64,000 nt of DNA, taken from Flavihumibacter petaseus NBRC 106054 (GTDB lineage: Bacteria > Bacteroidota > Bacteroidia > Chitinophagales > Chitinophagaceae). The notes under the pieces were generated by a model. It was not told the origin of the DNA. It made no database searches and saw only the letters and a program-made list of their open reading frames with translations. Each line of letters opens with the position of its first letter. Within the stretch, counting starts at the first letter, position 1. Below are positions 26,064 through 34,823 of this stretch, piece by piece. A program made the translations under genes and the position numbers. The stretch covers positions 744,001 through 808,000 of the forward strand of contig NZ_BBWV01000001.1 of the NCBI RefSeq assembly GCF_000974785.1, in the 5' to 3' direction.

Positions 26064-26682
26064 CCGGAACCCGGCTGATGCGTTCTTCCAGTGCCCGGCG
26101 CGTTCCTTCGAGGCTCACGTGCTGGATCCCTTCAATGCCCAGCCGCTGTGCAGCCTGGATAAATACCAGCCTGTCATCGATATAGATCACTTCTTCCTTG
26201 CGAAGATGTCCGATGTCAAGCGCGTATTGGTAGATCTGCTGATCAGGTTTGCGCACATGAACATAACAGGACGACACAAAGGCATCAATAAAAGTATCCA
26301 GTCCGAATTGCTTTATGCGGTAATCATTCAGCTCCCGTGCTTCATTGTTGACGGCAATAAGCTTAAGGCCATGATCCTGTTTAACCTTCCGGATAAAGGA
26401 GATCATTTCCGGAAAAGCATGTGACTGCTGATAGATGAACTCCCGCAGTGCTTCTTTGGGATAGGGGGTAACGTTCACCACAAGCAGATCGAGGTAGTCA
26501 TCAAAGGTCATTTTACCTGCTTCGAAAGCGTCAAAAATGATATGATGCCTTTCATTGAGTTCTGCGAGATCAAGCGAGAATTTACCTGCTGCTTCTGCCC
26601 TGGCCCTGCGATCCCAGCCGTTGGTCAGGAATACGCCGCCGATATCCAGAAATAAAGCTTTTAAGGGTAAGCTGTTTTGCAT
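26053..26682 (-). CDS. HAD-family hydrolase (HAD-IA)
   Basis: A 209-residue haloacid-dehalogenase-like protein. The usual first motif is present as LFLDIGGVF (nucleophile Asp, but the second Asp of DxDxT is Gly, as in several HAD-IA proteins). The Lys motif appears in RKPDQQIYQYAL and the acidic motif in VIYIDDRLVF. The cap region is helical. It is probably a phosphatase for a small metabolite or a catalytically weak relative; the missing DxD Asp leaves this open. It follows anmK in the same direction with a 12-base gap, so the two are co-transcribed. Confidence 0.78.
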   Translation of the reverse strand: MQNSLPLKALFLDIGGVFLTNGWDRRARAEAAGKFSLDLAELNERHHIIFDAFEAGKMTFDDYLDLLVVNVTPYPKEALREFIYQQSHAFPEMISFIRKVKQDHGLKLIAVNNEARELNDYRIKQFGLDTFIDAFVSSCYVHVRKPDQQIYQYALDIGHLRKEEVIYIDDRLVFIQAAQRLGIEGIQHVSLEGTRRALEERISRVPVSG

Positions 26683-26694
26683 AATTATTTGATT

Positions 26695-27798
26695 TTACGC
26701 TTCGGTACCCAGCCACATGGCGCCTCCGATACTATCCCTGCGGGCGCCTGTTACCGATGATAATACGTTATATTCTTCCCGCCAGCGCAGCACACCGATC
26801 AAGGCCATCACGACGGCTTCCTTGAATTCCACCAGTTGCCTGTCGGGTACGACAACAGTGATGCCCATCGGTTCAAGTTTTTCCCGGATTCTGGATATCA
26901 GAAAACCGTTCAGGGCACCGCCGCCGGTGATCAGCATCGATTGCCCGGCAATCTCTACCTGGTGCCGGCTGTTAATGTGGAGTACTTCTTTTTCCAGTTG
27001 CAGGGCAATATGATCCACAAAAGTGTGCAGGGCGTCGGCCACCGACAGCCTCTGACCTTTTATCAGGGGATACACCACATCGGTGCCGAAATCATTGGAG
27101 AGGGATTTTGGATAGGGCATACCATAATAGTCCAGTTGTTCAAGCCTGGAAAGCAATGTCTGGTCAGTCTTTCCGGTAGCGGCCAGTGCGCCGTTTTCGT
27201 CCATTTGCCAGCCCAGGTCTTTCACCAGCATATTAAGGATCCGGTTGGCCGGGCAGATATCGTATGCGTAGTAATGTTCTTCATGCCGGAAAGAGATATT
27301 GGCAATCCCCCCGAGGTTGAGCAGGTAGCCGTATTCCTTCCAGAGTAGTTTCTCGCCGATCGGAACGATGGGTGCACCCTGTCCTCCGAACGCAAGGTCA
27401 AGTGCACGCAGGTCACTGATCACGGGAAGGCCGGTTTCGGCGGCGATTGCTGCGCCGTCTCCCAGCTGGCCGGTCATGCTGCGGAGGGGAAGGTGAAAGG
27501 TGGTATGGCCGTGGGAAGCTATCATATCTACCTTGTGCCACAGGCCATGGGTCTCGATAAACTGGTTTACCGCCTGCCCGATAAAATGACCATAATCGGC
27601 ATGCAACAACATGTAATCCAGCGCTGTCAAATGAATAGCGCTCCGCAGCTTTTCCTGCCATTCGTGGCTATAGGGGAGGCAAGTGGCGTACTGGATCTCG
27701 ACAGACCATTTCCCCCCGGTTTCCTGGAGGTGGACGTAAGCGATATCCAACCCGTCGAGCGAGCTTCCACTCATTAGGCCAATAGCTTTATATATCAT
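26695..27798 (-). CDS. anmK: Anhydro-N-acetylmuramic acid kinase
   Basis: A 367-residue sugar kinase of the AnmK family that phosphorylates 1,6-anhydroMurNAc released during cell-wall turnover. The N-terminal ATP-binding motif is GLMSGSSLDGLDIAY. Later motifs are IASHGHTTFHLP, DLRALDLAFGGQGAPIVP and LNLGGIANIS, with the C-terminal ITGGGALNGFL adenosine-binding loop. Length is typical (about 360-370). It reads leftward with a HAD gene and is divergent from upp. The peptidoglycan-recycling role is established for the family. Confidence 0.95.
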   Translation of the reverse strand: MIYKAIGLMSGSSLDGLDIAYVHLQETGGKWSVEIQYATCLPYSHEWQEKLRSAIHLTALDYMLLHADYGHFIGQAVNQFIETHGLWHKVDMIASHGHTTFHLPLRSMTGQLGDGAAIAAETGLPVISDLRALDLAFGGQGAPIVPIGEKLLWKEYGYLLNLGGIANISFRHEEHYYAYDICPANRILNMLVKDLGWQMDENGALAATGKTDQTLLSRLEQLDYYGMPYPKSLSNDFGTDVVYPLIKGQRLSVADALHTFVDHIALQLEKEVLHINSRHQVEIAGQSMLITGGGALNGFLISRIREKLEPMGITVVVPDRQLVEFKEAVVMALIGVLRWREEYNVLSSVTGARRDSIGGAMWLGTEA

Positions 27799-27809
27799 TA
27801 AAAAAATGT

Positions 27810-27840
27810 TTTGTGGGGCGGGTGCAAATTACAATCTTTG
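27810..27840 (+). promoter_or_regulatory. Candidate upp promoter
   Basis: TTTG at 27810-27813, a 19-base spacer, then AATCTTTG at 27833-27840. This matches the Bacteroidota -33 TTTG and -7 TAnnTTTG with one mismatch. The predicted transcript start, about 27847, excludes an upp start at 27813 and supports the ATG at 27864. Confidence 0.5.
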
Positions 27841-27863
27841 GTTCTGGAGAAAAAAGGATTCTC

Positions 27864-28514
27864 ATGGTGGTCAATCTAAGCAAGCATTTTTCACTGCTTA
27901 ACCAATGGGTGGCAGAAATCAGGGACCTGGAAGTGCAGCAGGACAGGATGCGTTTCCGCAGGAACCTCGAGCGAATTGGCGAAGTGGCTGCCTATGAAAT
28001 CAGCAAGACCCTGCCCTACGACACCAGTGAGACCCAGACACCGATGGGTACGGCGACCAGCAAGGTACTGCAGCAACAGCCTGTTCTCGCCACCATACTG
28101 AGAGCCGGTCTGCCGCTTCACCAGGGCCTGCTGAATTATTTTGACCGTGCCGATAACGCCTTTATCTCAGCTTACCGCAAACATCAACCCGACGGCTCCT
28201 TTGAAATCAGCCTCGACTATATTTCCTGTCCCGACCTTGACAACCGGGTGGTGATCATTGCGGACCCGATGCTGGCAACCGGAGCTTCACTTGTAAAGAC
28301 GTTACAGTACCTTCGGGATGAAGGTGAACCGAAAGAGATTCATATCGTTACGGCTATTGCCTGTACCGTGGGAATTGAGTATGTTCACCGGAATGAACCA
28401 AATGTCCGAATTTGGTGCGGGGCAGTAGATGATGAACTGACAGCCAAGGGATATATTGTTCCGGGGCTGGGAGATGCTGGCGATCTGGCCTATGGCAACA
28501 AACAACAATCGTAG
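27864..28514 (+). CDS. upp: Uracil phosphoribosyltransferase
   Basis: A 216-residue pyrimidine-salvage enzyme making UMP from uracil and PRPP. The PRPP loop VVIIADPMLATGAS is canonical, and GLPLHQGLL with RKHQPDG and the C-terminal GLGDAGDLAYG uracil-binding region are present. I use the ATG at 27864 because it gives the usual length and lies downstream of a good promoter match; a longer in-frame start at 27813 would fall inside that promoter. It is divergent from anmK and is followed after 30 bases by a porP/sprF-like gene. Confidence 0.94.
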   Translation: MVVNLSKHFSLLNQWVAEIRDLEVQQDRMRFRRNLERIGEVAAYEISKTLPYDTSETQTPMGTATSKVLQQQPVLATILRAGLPLHQGLLNYFDRADNAFISAYRKHQPDGSFEISLDYISCPDLDNRVVIIADPMLATGASLVKTLQYLRDEGEPKEIHIVTAIACTVGIEYVHRNEPNVRIWCGAVDDELTAKGYIVPGLGDAGDLAYGNKQQS

Positions 28515-28544
28515 AAAATTTCGGTACCTAACCGGACCTTATTT

Positions 28545-29558
28545 ATGAACCGTGCTTACCAAATACTAGTTGTGCTGGGATTGCTTTCTTACTCTGTGCA
28601 GGCTCAGGATCCTCATTTCTCTCAATTCTTCGCGTCTCCGATGACCCTCAACCCGGCTTATACCGGCAAATTCAACGGCGTGCTGCGTGCCGCAGGCAAT
28701 TACAGGGACCAATGGCCAACGATCAGCAAGGCTTTCGTTACGGCCACCTTATCCCTGGATGCGCCTATTCTCAAAGGAAAACTGAACAATAACGACACCT
28801 GGGGTCTCGGTGGTATGGCCATGACCGACCGTACGGCAAACGGTATCCTGAACAGCAACTTCCTGATGATTTCCACAGCCTACCATAAGGCGTTGGATGA
28901 AGACGGCTTTCATCAGCTGGGCATCGGTTTCCAGGGCGCATATGCGAGTAAAAGGCTGGATGGTTCACAATTAAATTTCGAAAGCGAACTGGCATTGGAC
29001 GGTACCTGGTCCAACCCCAGCGGCGAAAGCATAGATGGTACGAAGATCAATGTCGGCTATTTTGACTTCAACGCCGGTTTCATTTACAGTGGGTCCACAA
29101 CAGGTGACAATAATTTCTATGGCGGCGTTTCCGTTTACCATATCAACCGGCCAAAGGAAAATTTCACCAATGGTTATTATACCCTTCAACCTCGGGTGAC
29201 CATACACGGGGGCGGCTATCTGCCTACGGGTGAAGCGACTACCCTTCACCTGTCAGCTCAGCATTCCCGCCAGGCCGGGGCATTCGAGACCGTTGTTGGT
29301 GGTGCACTTGCCCTCAATGTCAACAACGATTTTGAAAATCCCACGAGTCTTTATGTTGGTTCCTGGTATCGTTTCGGAGATGCCCTTATCCCCTACCTGG
29401 GTCTTGAATGGAATGATCTGCGGCTGGGTCTCACCTACGACGTCAACACGTCCAGCCTGAAGACTGCCTCCCAGAAAAGAGGCGGCATAGAGATTTCCCT
29501 CATTTATGTGCGCAAGGCAAGCGATGGCAGGAAAGATATCCCCTGTCCGAAATTCTAA
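28545..29558 (+). CDS. PorP/SprF-family type IX secretion outer-membrane protein
   Basis: A 337-residue protein with a signal peptide ending SVQAQ. The first mature segment, DPHFSQFFASPMTLNPAYTGKFNG, is the hallmark of the PorP/SprF family, followed by outer-membrane beta-strand-like segments and a C-terminal ISLIYV-type strand. These proteins anchor or secrete partner adhesins through the type IX secretion system. No SprE- or adhesin-type partner lies beside it, unlike many porP/sprF genes, so it appears to be an orphan copy. Its end overlaps the convergent glycosylase gene by 4 bases. Confidence 0.88.
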   Translation: MNRAYQILVVLGLLSYSVQAQDPHFSQFFASPMTLNPAYTGKFNGVLRAAGNYRDQWPTISKAFVTATLSLDAPILKGKLNNNDTWGLGGMAMTDRTANGILNSNFLMISTAYHKALDEDGFHQLGIGFQGAYASKRLDGSQLNFESELALDGTWSNPSGESIDGTKINVGYFDFNAGFIYSGSTTGDNNFYGGVSVYHINRPKENFTNGYYTLQPRVTIHGGGYLPTGEATTLHLSAQHSRQAGAFETVVGGALALNVNNDFENPTSLYVGSWYRFGDALIPYLGLEWNDLRLGLTYDVNTSSLKTASQKRGGIEISLIYVRKASDGRKDIPCPKF

Positions 29559-30166
29559 CGATTCAGCGTGGTACGTCCGCTCACATGGGGATTCCCCCTG
29601 AGGTAGAAGCGGTAAGGCAGCAGGGCATCTTCGCCGGCGTAATCGACCCCGATCCGCACACTTGAACCAATGGCGCTTTTCCTGATCCTGGCACCGTCAT
29701 CCCACAAACTGATCTGGTCCTGCAGGGAATGACCGGTATGCCCTGTATGGATGCCCAGGGCTTTTGCGACATTGCCTGGTCCACGCCCGATGGAAGCATT
29801 CCAGTGTTTTTTCCGAACCCGGTCCAGGATCGTCCGGATGCCTTCCACAGGTTCAATCGCCCTGATCAGCACCGCATGCGGCTGCCCGCTGGTGCTGGTC
29901 ACCACATTGAAAAGGTGATGGATGCCATAACACAGATACACATACGCCACGCCGCCTGTTCCGAACATTACTTCTGTACGGGCGGTTCTGCGGTTGTTGT
30001 AAGCATGTGAAGCCCGGTCGATCACACCCTGGTATGCTTCTGTTTCTACAATCCGCCCGCTGGTCCGCTTACCATCAAACGTAGTCAGCAAGATTTTGCC
30101 GATCAGTTCCCTCGCGATCTTCAGCACATCCTCCCTCAGGAAAAAAGAGTCGTCTAATTTTAGCAT
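29555..30166 (-). CDS. 3-methyladenine DNA glycosylase (AAG/MPG family)
   Basis: A 203-residue base-excision repair enzyme that removes alkylated purines. Motifs: the catalytic region RIVETEAYQGVIDRASHAYNN with the conserved Glu, the segment TEVMFGTGGVAYVYLCYGIHHLFNVVT (shown in part as VYLCYGIHHLFNVV), and GPGNVAKALGI near residue 130. The length matches the short bacterial form. It is divergent from the EI24-family gene; the 56-base gap holds only a weak promoter match (TTAATTTG on the minus strand). Confidence 0.94.
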   Translation of the reverse strand: MLKLDDSFFLREDVLKIARELIGKILLTTFDGKRTSGRIVETEAYQGVIDRASHAYNNRRTARTEVMFGTGGVAYVYLCYGIHHLFNVVTSTSGQPHAVLIRAIEPVEGIRTILDRVRKKHWNASIGRGPGNVAKALGIHTGHTGHSLQDQISLWDDGARIRKSAIGSSVRIGVDYAGEDALLPYRFYLRGNPHVSGRTTLNR

Positions 30167-30222
30167 GATTGAATCAGGTCTAGGTTCAAATTAATACATT
30201 TAGGCGCTAAAAACCACCGCCT

Positions 30223-30981
30223 TTGCTGAAGGAGATCATCATTGCTATCCAATCCTATTACCGGGCGCACCACTTTATCCGTGAACATCGCCTCTGGCGC
30301 TGGATCATTATTCCGGGTGTCCTTTATATGCTGCTCTTTATTACGGGCCTTTATTTCTTTGTTGGTTCGAGTAATGATGCCGTGAACTATCTCAGCAACC
30401 TCATCGGAATTGACCGGTGGCTGCAGGAACAGAAAAATCCTTTCCTGAATTTTCTGTTCGTTATGGGGAATATCATGGTCAGGTTACTGCTGGTCTTCTT
30501 CTATTTTTCCTTTTTCAAGTATTTCTTCCTGATCGTTGGTTCTCCGGTGTTTGCCTACCTCAGTGAAAAGACAGAATCCATACTCGAAGGCAGGGATTTT
30601 CCTTTCAGTTTCCGGCAATTGCTGAAAGACATTCTCCGCGGCATCAGGCTTTCATTGCGAAACATGCTCTGGCAGACAGTTTATACGGTATCCATCCTGA
30701 TCCTTTCCTTTATACCCGTGGTCGGATGGGTAAGCCCGATGCTTTCTCTTTTTACCGAATGTTATTACTACGGTTTCTCCATGGTGGATTACAGTTGTGA
30801 ACGCAGAAAACTATCGCCCGCAGAAAGCATCCGCTTCATTACCGACCACAAAGGGCTGGCGATCGGAAACGGCCTGTTATTTTACCTGATGCATGCCGTG
30901 CCTGTTCTGGGATGGATCCTGGCGCCCACCTATGCCGTAGTGGCCGCAACATTGTCGGTGCGGCAGATTGAAAACAAGTAA
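30223..30981 (+). CDS. EI24/CysZ-like integral membrane protein
   Basis: A 252-residue inner-membrane protein with about five or six hydrophobic segments and conserved features of the EI24 (CysZ-like) family, including FKYFFLIVGSPVFAYLSEKTE and ECYYYGFSMVDY. CysZ is a sulfate permease in Gammaproteobacteria, but in Bacteroidota the family role is not established, so no sulfate function is claimed. The start is a TTG with no better ATG near. It is 8 bases upstream of the RsmI-like methylase gene and probably co-transcribed. Confidence 0.75.
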   Translation: MLKEIIIAIQSYYRAHHFIREHRLWRWIIIPGVLYMLLFITGLYFFVGSSNDAVNYLSNLIGIDRWLQEQKNPFLNFLFVMGNIMVRLLLVFFYFSFFKYFFLIVGSPVFAYLSEKTESILEGRDFPFSFRQLLKDILRGIRLSLRNMLWQTVYTVSILILSFIPVVGWVSPMLSLFTECYYYGFSMVDYSCERRKLSPAESIRFITDHKGLAIGNGLLFYLMHAVPVLGWILAPTYAVVAATLSVRQIENK

Positions 30982-30989
30982 TTTCAACT

Positions 30990-31709
30990 ATGGCAAGCAG
31001 TGCATTAGGCAAAGTGTTGCTCATCCCCTGTTACCTGGATGAAGAGCACCTGGAAACTATCCCGGCTTATGTGCTGGAAGCAGTCCAGTCATGCCAGGTC
31101 TTTTTTGTGGAGAACGAAAGAACGGCAAGACGTTACCTGAAAAGACTGTGGAAAGAAATGGTGATCGACAACTATTCCTGGTTCCCCATACAGAAGCTGG
31201 AAGCTGCCACTACTGAACAGTTCCGGCAGCAACTGAAGCGCGGACATACTGTTGGTATTCTCAGTGAAGCGGGATGCCCCGGCATTGCAGATCCCGGGCA
31301 ATTACTGGTAGCCGCTGCGCAGGAAATGATGGCGGAAGTTAAACCGCTGGTGGGTCCGAGTTCGATCCTCCTTGCATTGATGGCCAGTGGAATGAACGGC
31401 CAGCAGTTCCGTTTTGCAGGATACCTCCCCATCGACAATGCCGCAAGAAACAAACAGATCCGCGAACTGGAACAGGAATCACAGCGTCTGAACTGCACGC
31501 AGATCTTTATTGAAACCCCTTATCGCAACCACCAGCTGTTTGAACAACTCCTGCAACATTGCCGACCGGACACGAGGCTTTGTGTTGCTGTAGACATAAC
31601 CGGTACAACGGAAACGATCAAAACAAGGACCATAGCCGGCTGGAAAAAATTTCAGCCTGACTGGCATAAACGCCCCGCGATATTCCTGCTGTATGCGGGC
31701 AACAACTGA
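30990..31709 (+). CDS. RsmI-like SAM-dependent methyltransferase
   Basis: A 239-residue protein of the tetrapyrrole methylase superfamily, closest to RsmI, the 16S rRNA C1402 2'-O-ribose methyltransferase. The SAM-binding motif GILSEAGCPGIADPG corresponds to the canonical SDAGTPGISDPG, and PLVGPSSILLALMASG and FIETPYRN follow as in RsmI. The N-terminus (GKVLLIPCYLDEEHL) diverges from the usual TPIGNL start, so this may be the second, Bacteroidota-type paralogue with a different target. It ends 5 bases before a convergent gene. Confidence 0.8.
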   Translation: MASSALGKVLLIPCYLDEEHLETIPAYVLEAVQSCQVFFVENERTARRYLKRLWKEMVIDNYSWFPIQKLEAATTEQFRQQLKRGHTVGILSEAGCPGIADPGQLLVAAAQEMMAEVKPLVGPSSILLALMASGMNGQQFRFAGYLPIDNAARNKQIRELEQESQRLNCTQIFIETPYRNHQLFEQLLQHCRPDTRLCVAVDITGTTETIKTRTIAGWKKFQPDWHKRPAIFLLYAGNN

Positions 31710-31714
31710 TTGCC

Positions 31715-32122
31715 TTATTGTGCCGGTTTCGGATTGATTACTGGTCCGCCAACAGACGCGCGCATAGACAGAATGCTATCTACTACATATTCAGAGTTTC
31801 CTCTCCAGGGAATAGATCCCTGGTATTCTTTATAATGCAGTTCGAAGATTTTACCGCTATTGTTCATCAACTGCGAAGCAATCGCTTCATTCGTTACTGA
31901 AAACTCAAACTCATAACTCTGAATGCTACCCGCCACACCACCTTTAAATCCCGACTGAATCAGTTTGCCTTCATAGGTTTTAAAGATGTATCCTTTTTTC
32001 ACGAGAAAGTTCAGTTCACCTGCCTTCACACCTTCCCCGAATACCCAGTAAAATCTCCAGTAAAAAAAGATGAATCCAAAAACAATCAGCCCTACCAGGA
32101 TATAGGTGAGTACTCTACGCAT
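31715..32122 (-). CDS. Conserved hypothetical membrane-anchored protein
   Basis: A 135-residue protein with one N-terminal hydrophobic segment (about residues 5-28, MRRVLTYILVGLIVFG) that may be an uncleaved anchor. The rest is soluble, with KGYIFKTYEGKLIQSGF and a beta-rich segment ending VVDSILSM, and should be periplasmic. I do not recognise a known enzyme domain. Similar Bacteroidota proteins are sometimes labelled 6-phosphogluconate dehydrogenase, but nothing of that enzyme is visible. It follows the M28 peptidase gene with a 32-base gap on the same strand. Confidence 0.7.
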   Translation of the reverse strand: MRRVLTYILVGLIVFGFIFFYWRFYWVFGEGVKAGELNFLVKKGYIFKTYEGKLIQSGFKGGVAGSIQSYEFEFSVTNEAIASQLMNNSGKIFELHYKEYQGSIPWRGNSEYVVDSILSMRASVGGPVINPKPAQ

Positions 32123-32154
32123 GTCGGAGGATTTAATATTTGAAATTAAAGGTT

Positions 32155-33534
32155 TTACTGCTCCAATCCATATTTGTCTACCAGGTAGATCAGGATCGCC
32201 ATGTTGAGCGCCCCGAGATCAAGCTCCCTTTTATTGACTTGTTCAAAAACATCATTGCGGGCATGGTGCAGGTCAAAATACCGGGAACCATCCGGGGTCA
32301 GCTCTGCTACCGGTGTTTTCAGCAAAGCATTCAGGGGACTCACATCCGCGCCACCGCCACCTGTGGTAAACCTATGGACACCCCTTGGTTCAAAAAAGGG
32401 AAGCCATCTCCTGAGTTTGTTCAGTTGTTCTTCACTGAATGAAAAGGAGAAGCCGCGCGGGGTGAAGCCACCTGCGTCGCTCTCGAGTGCAAAAACATGT
32501 TTTTCATTTTTGGATACTGCCTCCTGTGCATACTTACGTCCGCCTCTCAGGCCGTTTTCTTCGTTGGCAAACAGCACCACCCGGATGGTATGCCGCGGCT
32601 TGTAGCCCATTGCTTTCAGGGCGCGCAGTACTTCGATGGAATGGACGCAGCCGGTACCGTCATCATGAGCGCCTTCGGCGGGATCCCAACTGTCGAGGTG
32701 CCCGCCCACGGTAATGTACTGGTCAGGAAATTCTGTTCCTTTCCATTCGCCGATCACATTGTGCCCTGTTGCATCCGGCTTGAAATTGGCGCCCGAACGA
32801 TAGTAGATGTCCACCTGTTTGCCGCTTTTCAGCAGTGCTATCAGTTGATCGGCATCTTTGAGCCCCATGGCCGCTGCCGGTATTTTCGGTTGTGTGGAAT
32901 CGTAAGCTGTTGATCCGGTATGCGGGTTATTATCGGTGCTTCCGGTAATGGAACGGATCATAACTGCCGCGGCACCATATTTCGCGGCACGCGAGGGTCC
33001 TGACCTGCGGTAGATGCCATCATCCACATAAGACAGGAAGGTTTCCAGGTAAGTGTTGTTGAATACATTATTAAATACCACAATCTTACCTTTCACCTGG
33101 TCTTTTTTCTGTTCCAGGTCGGCAAAATCCTGAACCAGGATCGCCGGCAGCAATATTCCCTTTTCGCCGGTGCCTACAGAATTACCCAATGCGAGAATAT
33201 CGAGGCGCACCTTCTGATTGCCGTTCCCTTTTACCGAATACCATGCAGAGTCGGTACCGCCGCGTTCCCAATGTGGAACAAGGCATTCCTGGAGCCATAC
33301 CCGGTCTGCACCTGCCTGTTCCAGGGTCTTTTGTCCCCAGGATTCGGCTTTCAGCATATTGGGCGATCCCGCCAGCCTGCCGCCTACAGTTTTGCAAAGC
33401 ACCCGCAGGTTCTCATAGGCCGTTGACCGGAGGAGAATTTCGTCGGATAAGTTCTTAATTAACAGGGAGTCTTCTACCTGGGCAACAGCGTTCTGACAAA
33501 CTAAGGCAGCCAGTAACCAAACAAAAAGGCGCAT
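32155..33534 (-). CDS. Secreted M28-family metallopeptidase
   Basis: A 459-residue zinc peptidase from the ATG at 33534, which begins a clean signal peptide (MRLFVWLLAALVCQNAVAQ); a longer frame starts 30 bases upstream. The metal ligands of clan MH are visible: His and Asp in GGHLDSWDPAEGAHDDGTG, catalytic Glu in FANEENGLRGG, Asp in ALESDAGG, and the last His in DLHHARNDVFE. It is likely an aminopeptidase or carboxypeptidase Q-like enzyme acting on peptides in the periplasm. A hypothetical gene follows on the same strand. Confidence 0.92.
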   Translation of the reverse strand: MRLFVWLLAALVCQNAVAQVEDSLLIKNLSDEILLRSTAYENLRVLCKTVGGRLAGSPNMLKAESWGQKTLEQAGADRVWLQECLVPHWERGGTDSAWYSVKGNGNQKVRLDILALGNSVGTGEKGILLPAILVQDFADLEQKKDQVKGKIVVFNNVFNNTYLETFLSYVDDGIYRRSGPSRAAKYGAAAVMIRSITGSTDNNPHTGSTAYDSTQPKIPAAAMGLKDADQLIALLKSGKQVDIYYRSGANFKPDATGHNVIGEWKGTEFPDQYITVGGHLDSWDPAEGAHDDGTGCVHSIEVLRALKAMGYKPRHTIRVVLFANEENGLRGGRKYAQEAVSKNEKHVFALESDAGGFTPRGFSFSFSEEQLNKLRRWLPFFEPRGVHRFTTGGGGADVSPLNALLKTPVAELTPDGSRYFDLHHARNDVFEQVNKRELDLGALNMAILIYLVDKYGLEQ

Positions 33535-33599
33535 GGTGTGTTTTTTTAAAATTAACCCAAACATGATTATCCTTTACCTTCAACAACAATAATTTCCAT

Positions 33600-34763
33600 A
33601 TGCGAATCGGAATTGTATGCTATCCTACCTTTGGCGGCAGTGGCGTTCTGGCAACCGAGTTGGGAAAAGCACTCGCAGATAAAGATCACCAGGTTCATTT
33701 CATCACTTATCAGCAACCGGTACGCCTAAACGAATTTCATGCAAATATCTTCTATCATGAAGTAAGGGTGCCTACCTATCCCCTTTTCGATTACCCGCCC
33801 TACGAAACCGCCCTGGCAAGCACCATGGTGGACGTAATTCTCAATAATCATCTTGATCTGCTGCATGTGCATTATGCCATTCCCCATGCCTCGGCAGCGT
33901 TTATGGCAAAACAAATCGTATACAAAACCACCGGCAAAAAAATTCCGGTGATCACTACACTTCACGGAACAGATATCACCCTCGTAGGCCGCGATAAGAC
34001 GTATGCCCCGGTGGTCACATTTTCAATCAACGAAAGTGATGCGATCACGGCGGTGTCGAGTAACCTGCGGGATGAAACCTACAGGTCTTTCCAGATAGAA
34101 AAGGAAATTGAAGTGATTCACAACTTCGTGGACGTATCGCGGTTCCGCAGGAAGGGAATTGATGCATTCAGGAGAGTGATCGCCCCCCATGGCGAACGGA
34201 TCCTGCTGCATGCATCCAACTTCCGGAAGATCAAGCGGATCGAAGACGTTGTTCGCATATTTGCGCAGGTGGTAAAACAGGTGCCCTCCAAACTGTTACT
34301 GGTTGGCGACGGGCCGGAACGGCCGGCAGCGGAAGACCTGAGCAAGGAACTGGGTATTTTTGAAGATATCAGGTTTGTAGGTAAACAGGAACAGATGGAA
34401 GAGATCCTGGCCATTTCTGACCTGTTCCTCCTTACGTCGGAATATGAAAGCTTTGGTCTTGCAGCGCTGGAAGCGATGGCCGCAGGCGTACCGGTGATCA
34501 GCACCAATGCCGGCGGTCTGCCCGAGATCAATATACACGGTCAAACCGGTTTTCTCAGCAATGTGGGTGACGTGCCCGACATGAGCCGTCATGCCATTGA
34601 TCTGCTTAGCAATAAAGCCATGCTGGATACCTTTAAGGAAAACGCGATGGCTCAGAGTGACCGCTTTGATATTCATCATATCGTTCCGGTCTATGAAGCC
34701 TTGTATAACCGCTTCCTGACAGTGCCTGCAGACCACTCATCCGCGGTAAGCAGCCTCTCTTAA
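33600..34763 (+). CDS. bshA: N-acetyl-alpha-D-glucosaminyl L-malate synthase
   Basis: A 387-residue GT4 glycosyltransferase catalysing the first step of bacillithiol synthesis (UDP-GlcNAc plus malate). The N-terminus, IGIVCYPTFGGSGVLATELG, is the BshA signature; TLHGTDITLVG follows, and the C-terminal GT4 motif ESFGLAALEAMAAGVPVIS contains the EX7E-type nucleotide-binding residues. BshA is usual in Bacteroidota, which use bacillithiol as a thiol buffer. bshB and bshC are not in the window. It is followed 60 bases later by a pair of M16 peptidases. Confidence 0.95.
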   Translation: MRIGIVCYPTFGGSGVLATELGKALADKDHQVHFITYQQPVRLNEFHANIFYHEVRVPTYPLFDYPPYETALASTMVDVILNNHLDLLHVHYAIPHASAAFMAKQIVYKTTGKKIPVITTLHGTDITLVGRDKTYAPVVTFSINESDAITAVSSNLRDETYRSFQIEKEIEVIHNFVDVSRFRRKGIDAFRRVIAPHGERILLHASNFRKIKRIEDVVRIFAQVVKQVPSKLLLVGDGPERPAAEDLSKELGIFEDIRFVGKQEQMEEILAISDLFLLTSEYESFGLAALEAMAAGVPVISTNAGGLPEINIHGQTGFLSNVGDVPDMSRHAIDLLSNKAMLDTFKENAMAQSDRFDIHHIVPVYEALYNRFLTVPADHSSAVSSLS

Positions 34764-34823
34764 AAAGCCCCGCAGGGTACACTGTTTTCTGGTTATCTTC
34801 ATCAGTCAATTAAGCTTTTTCTG

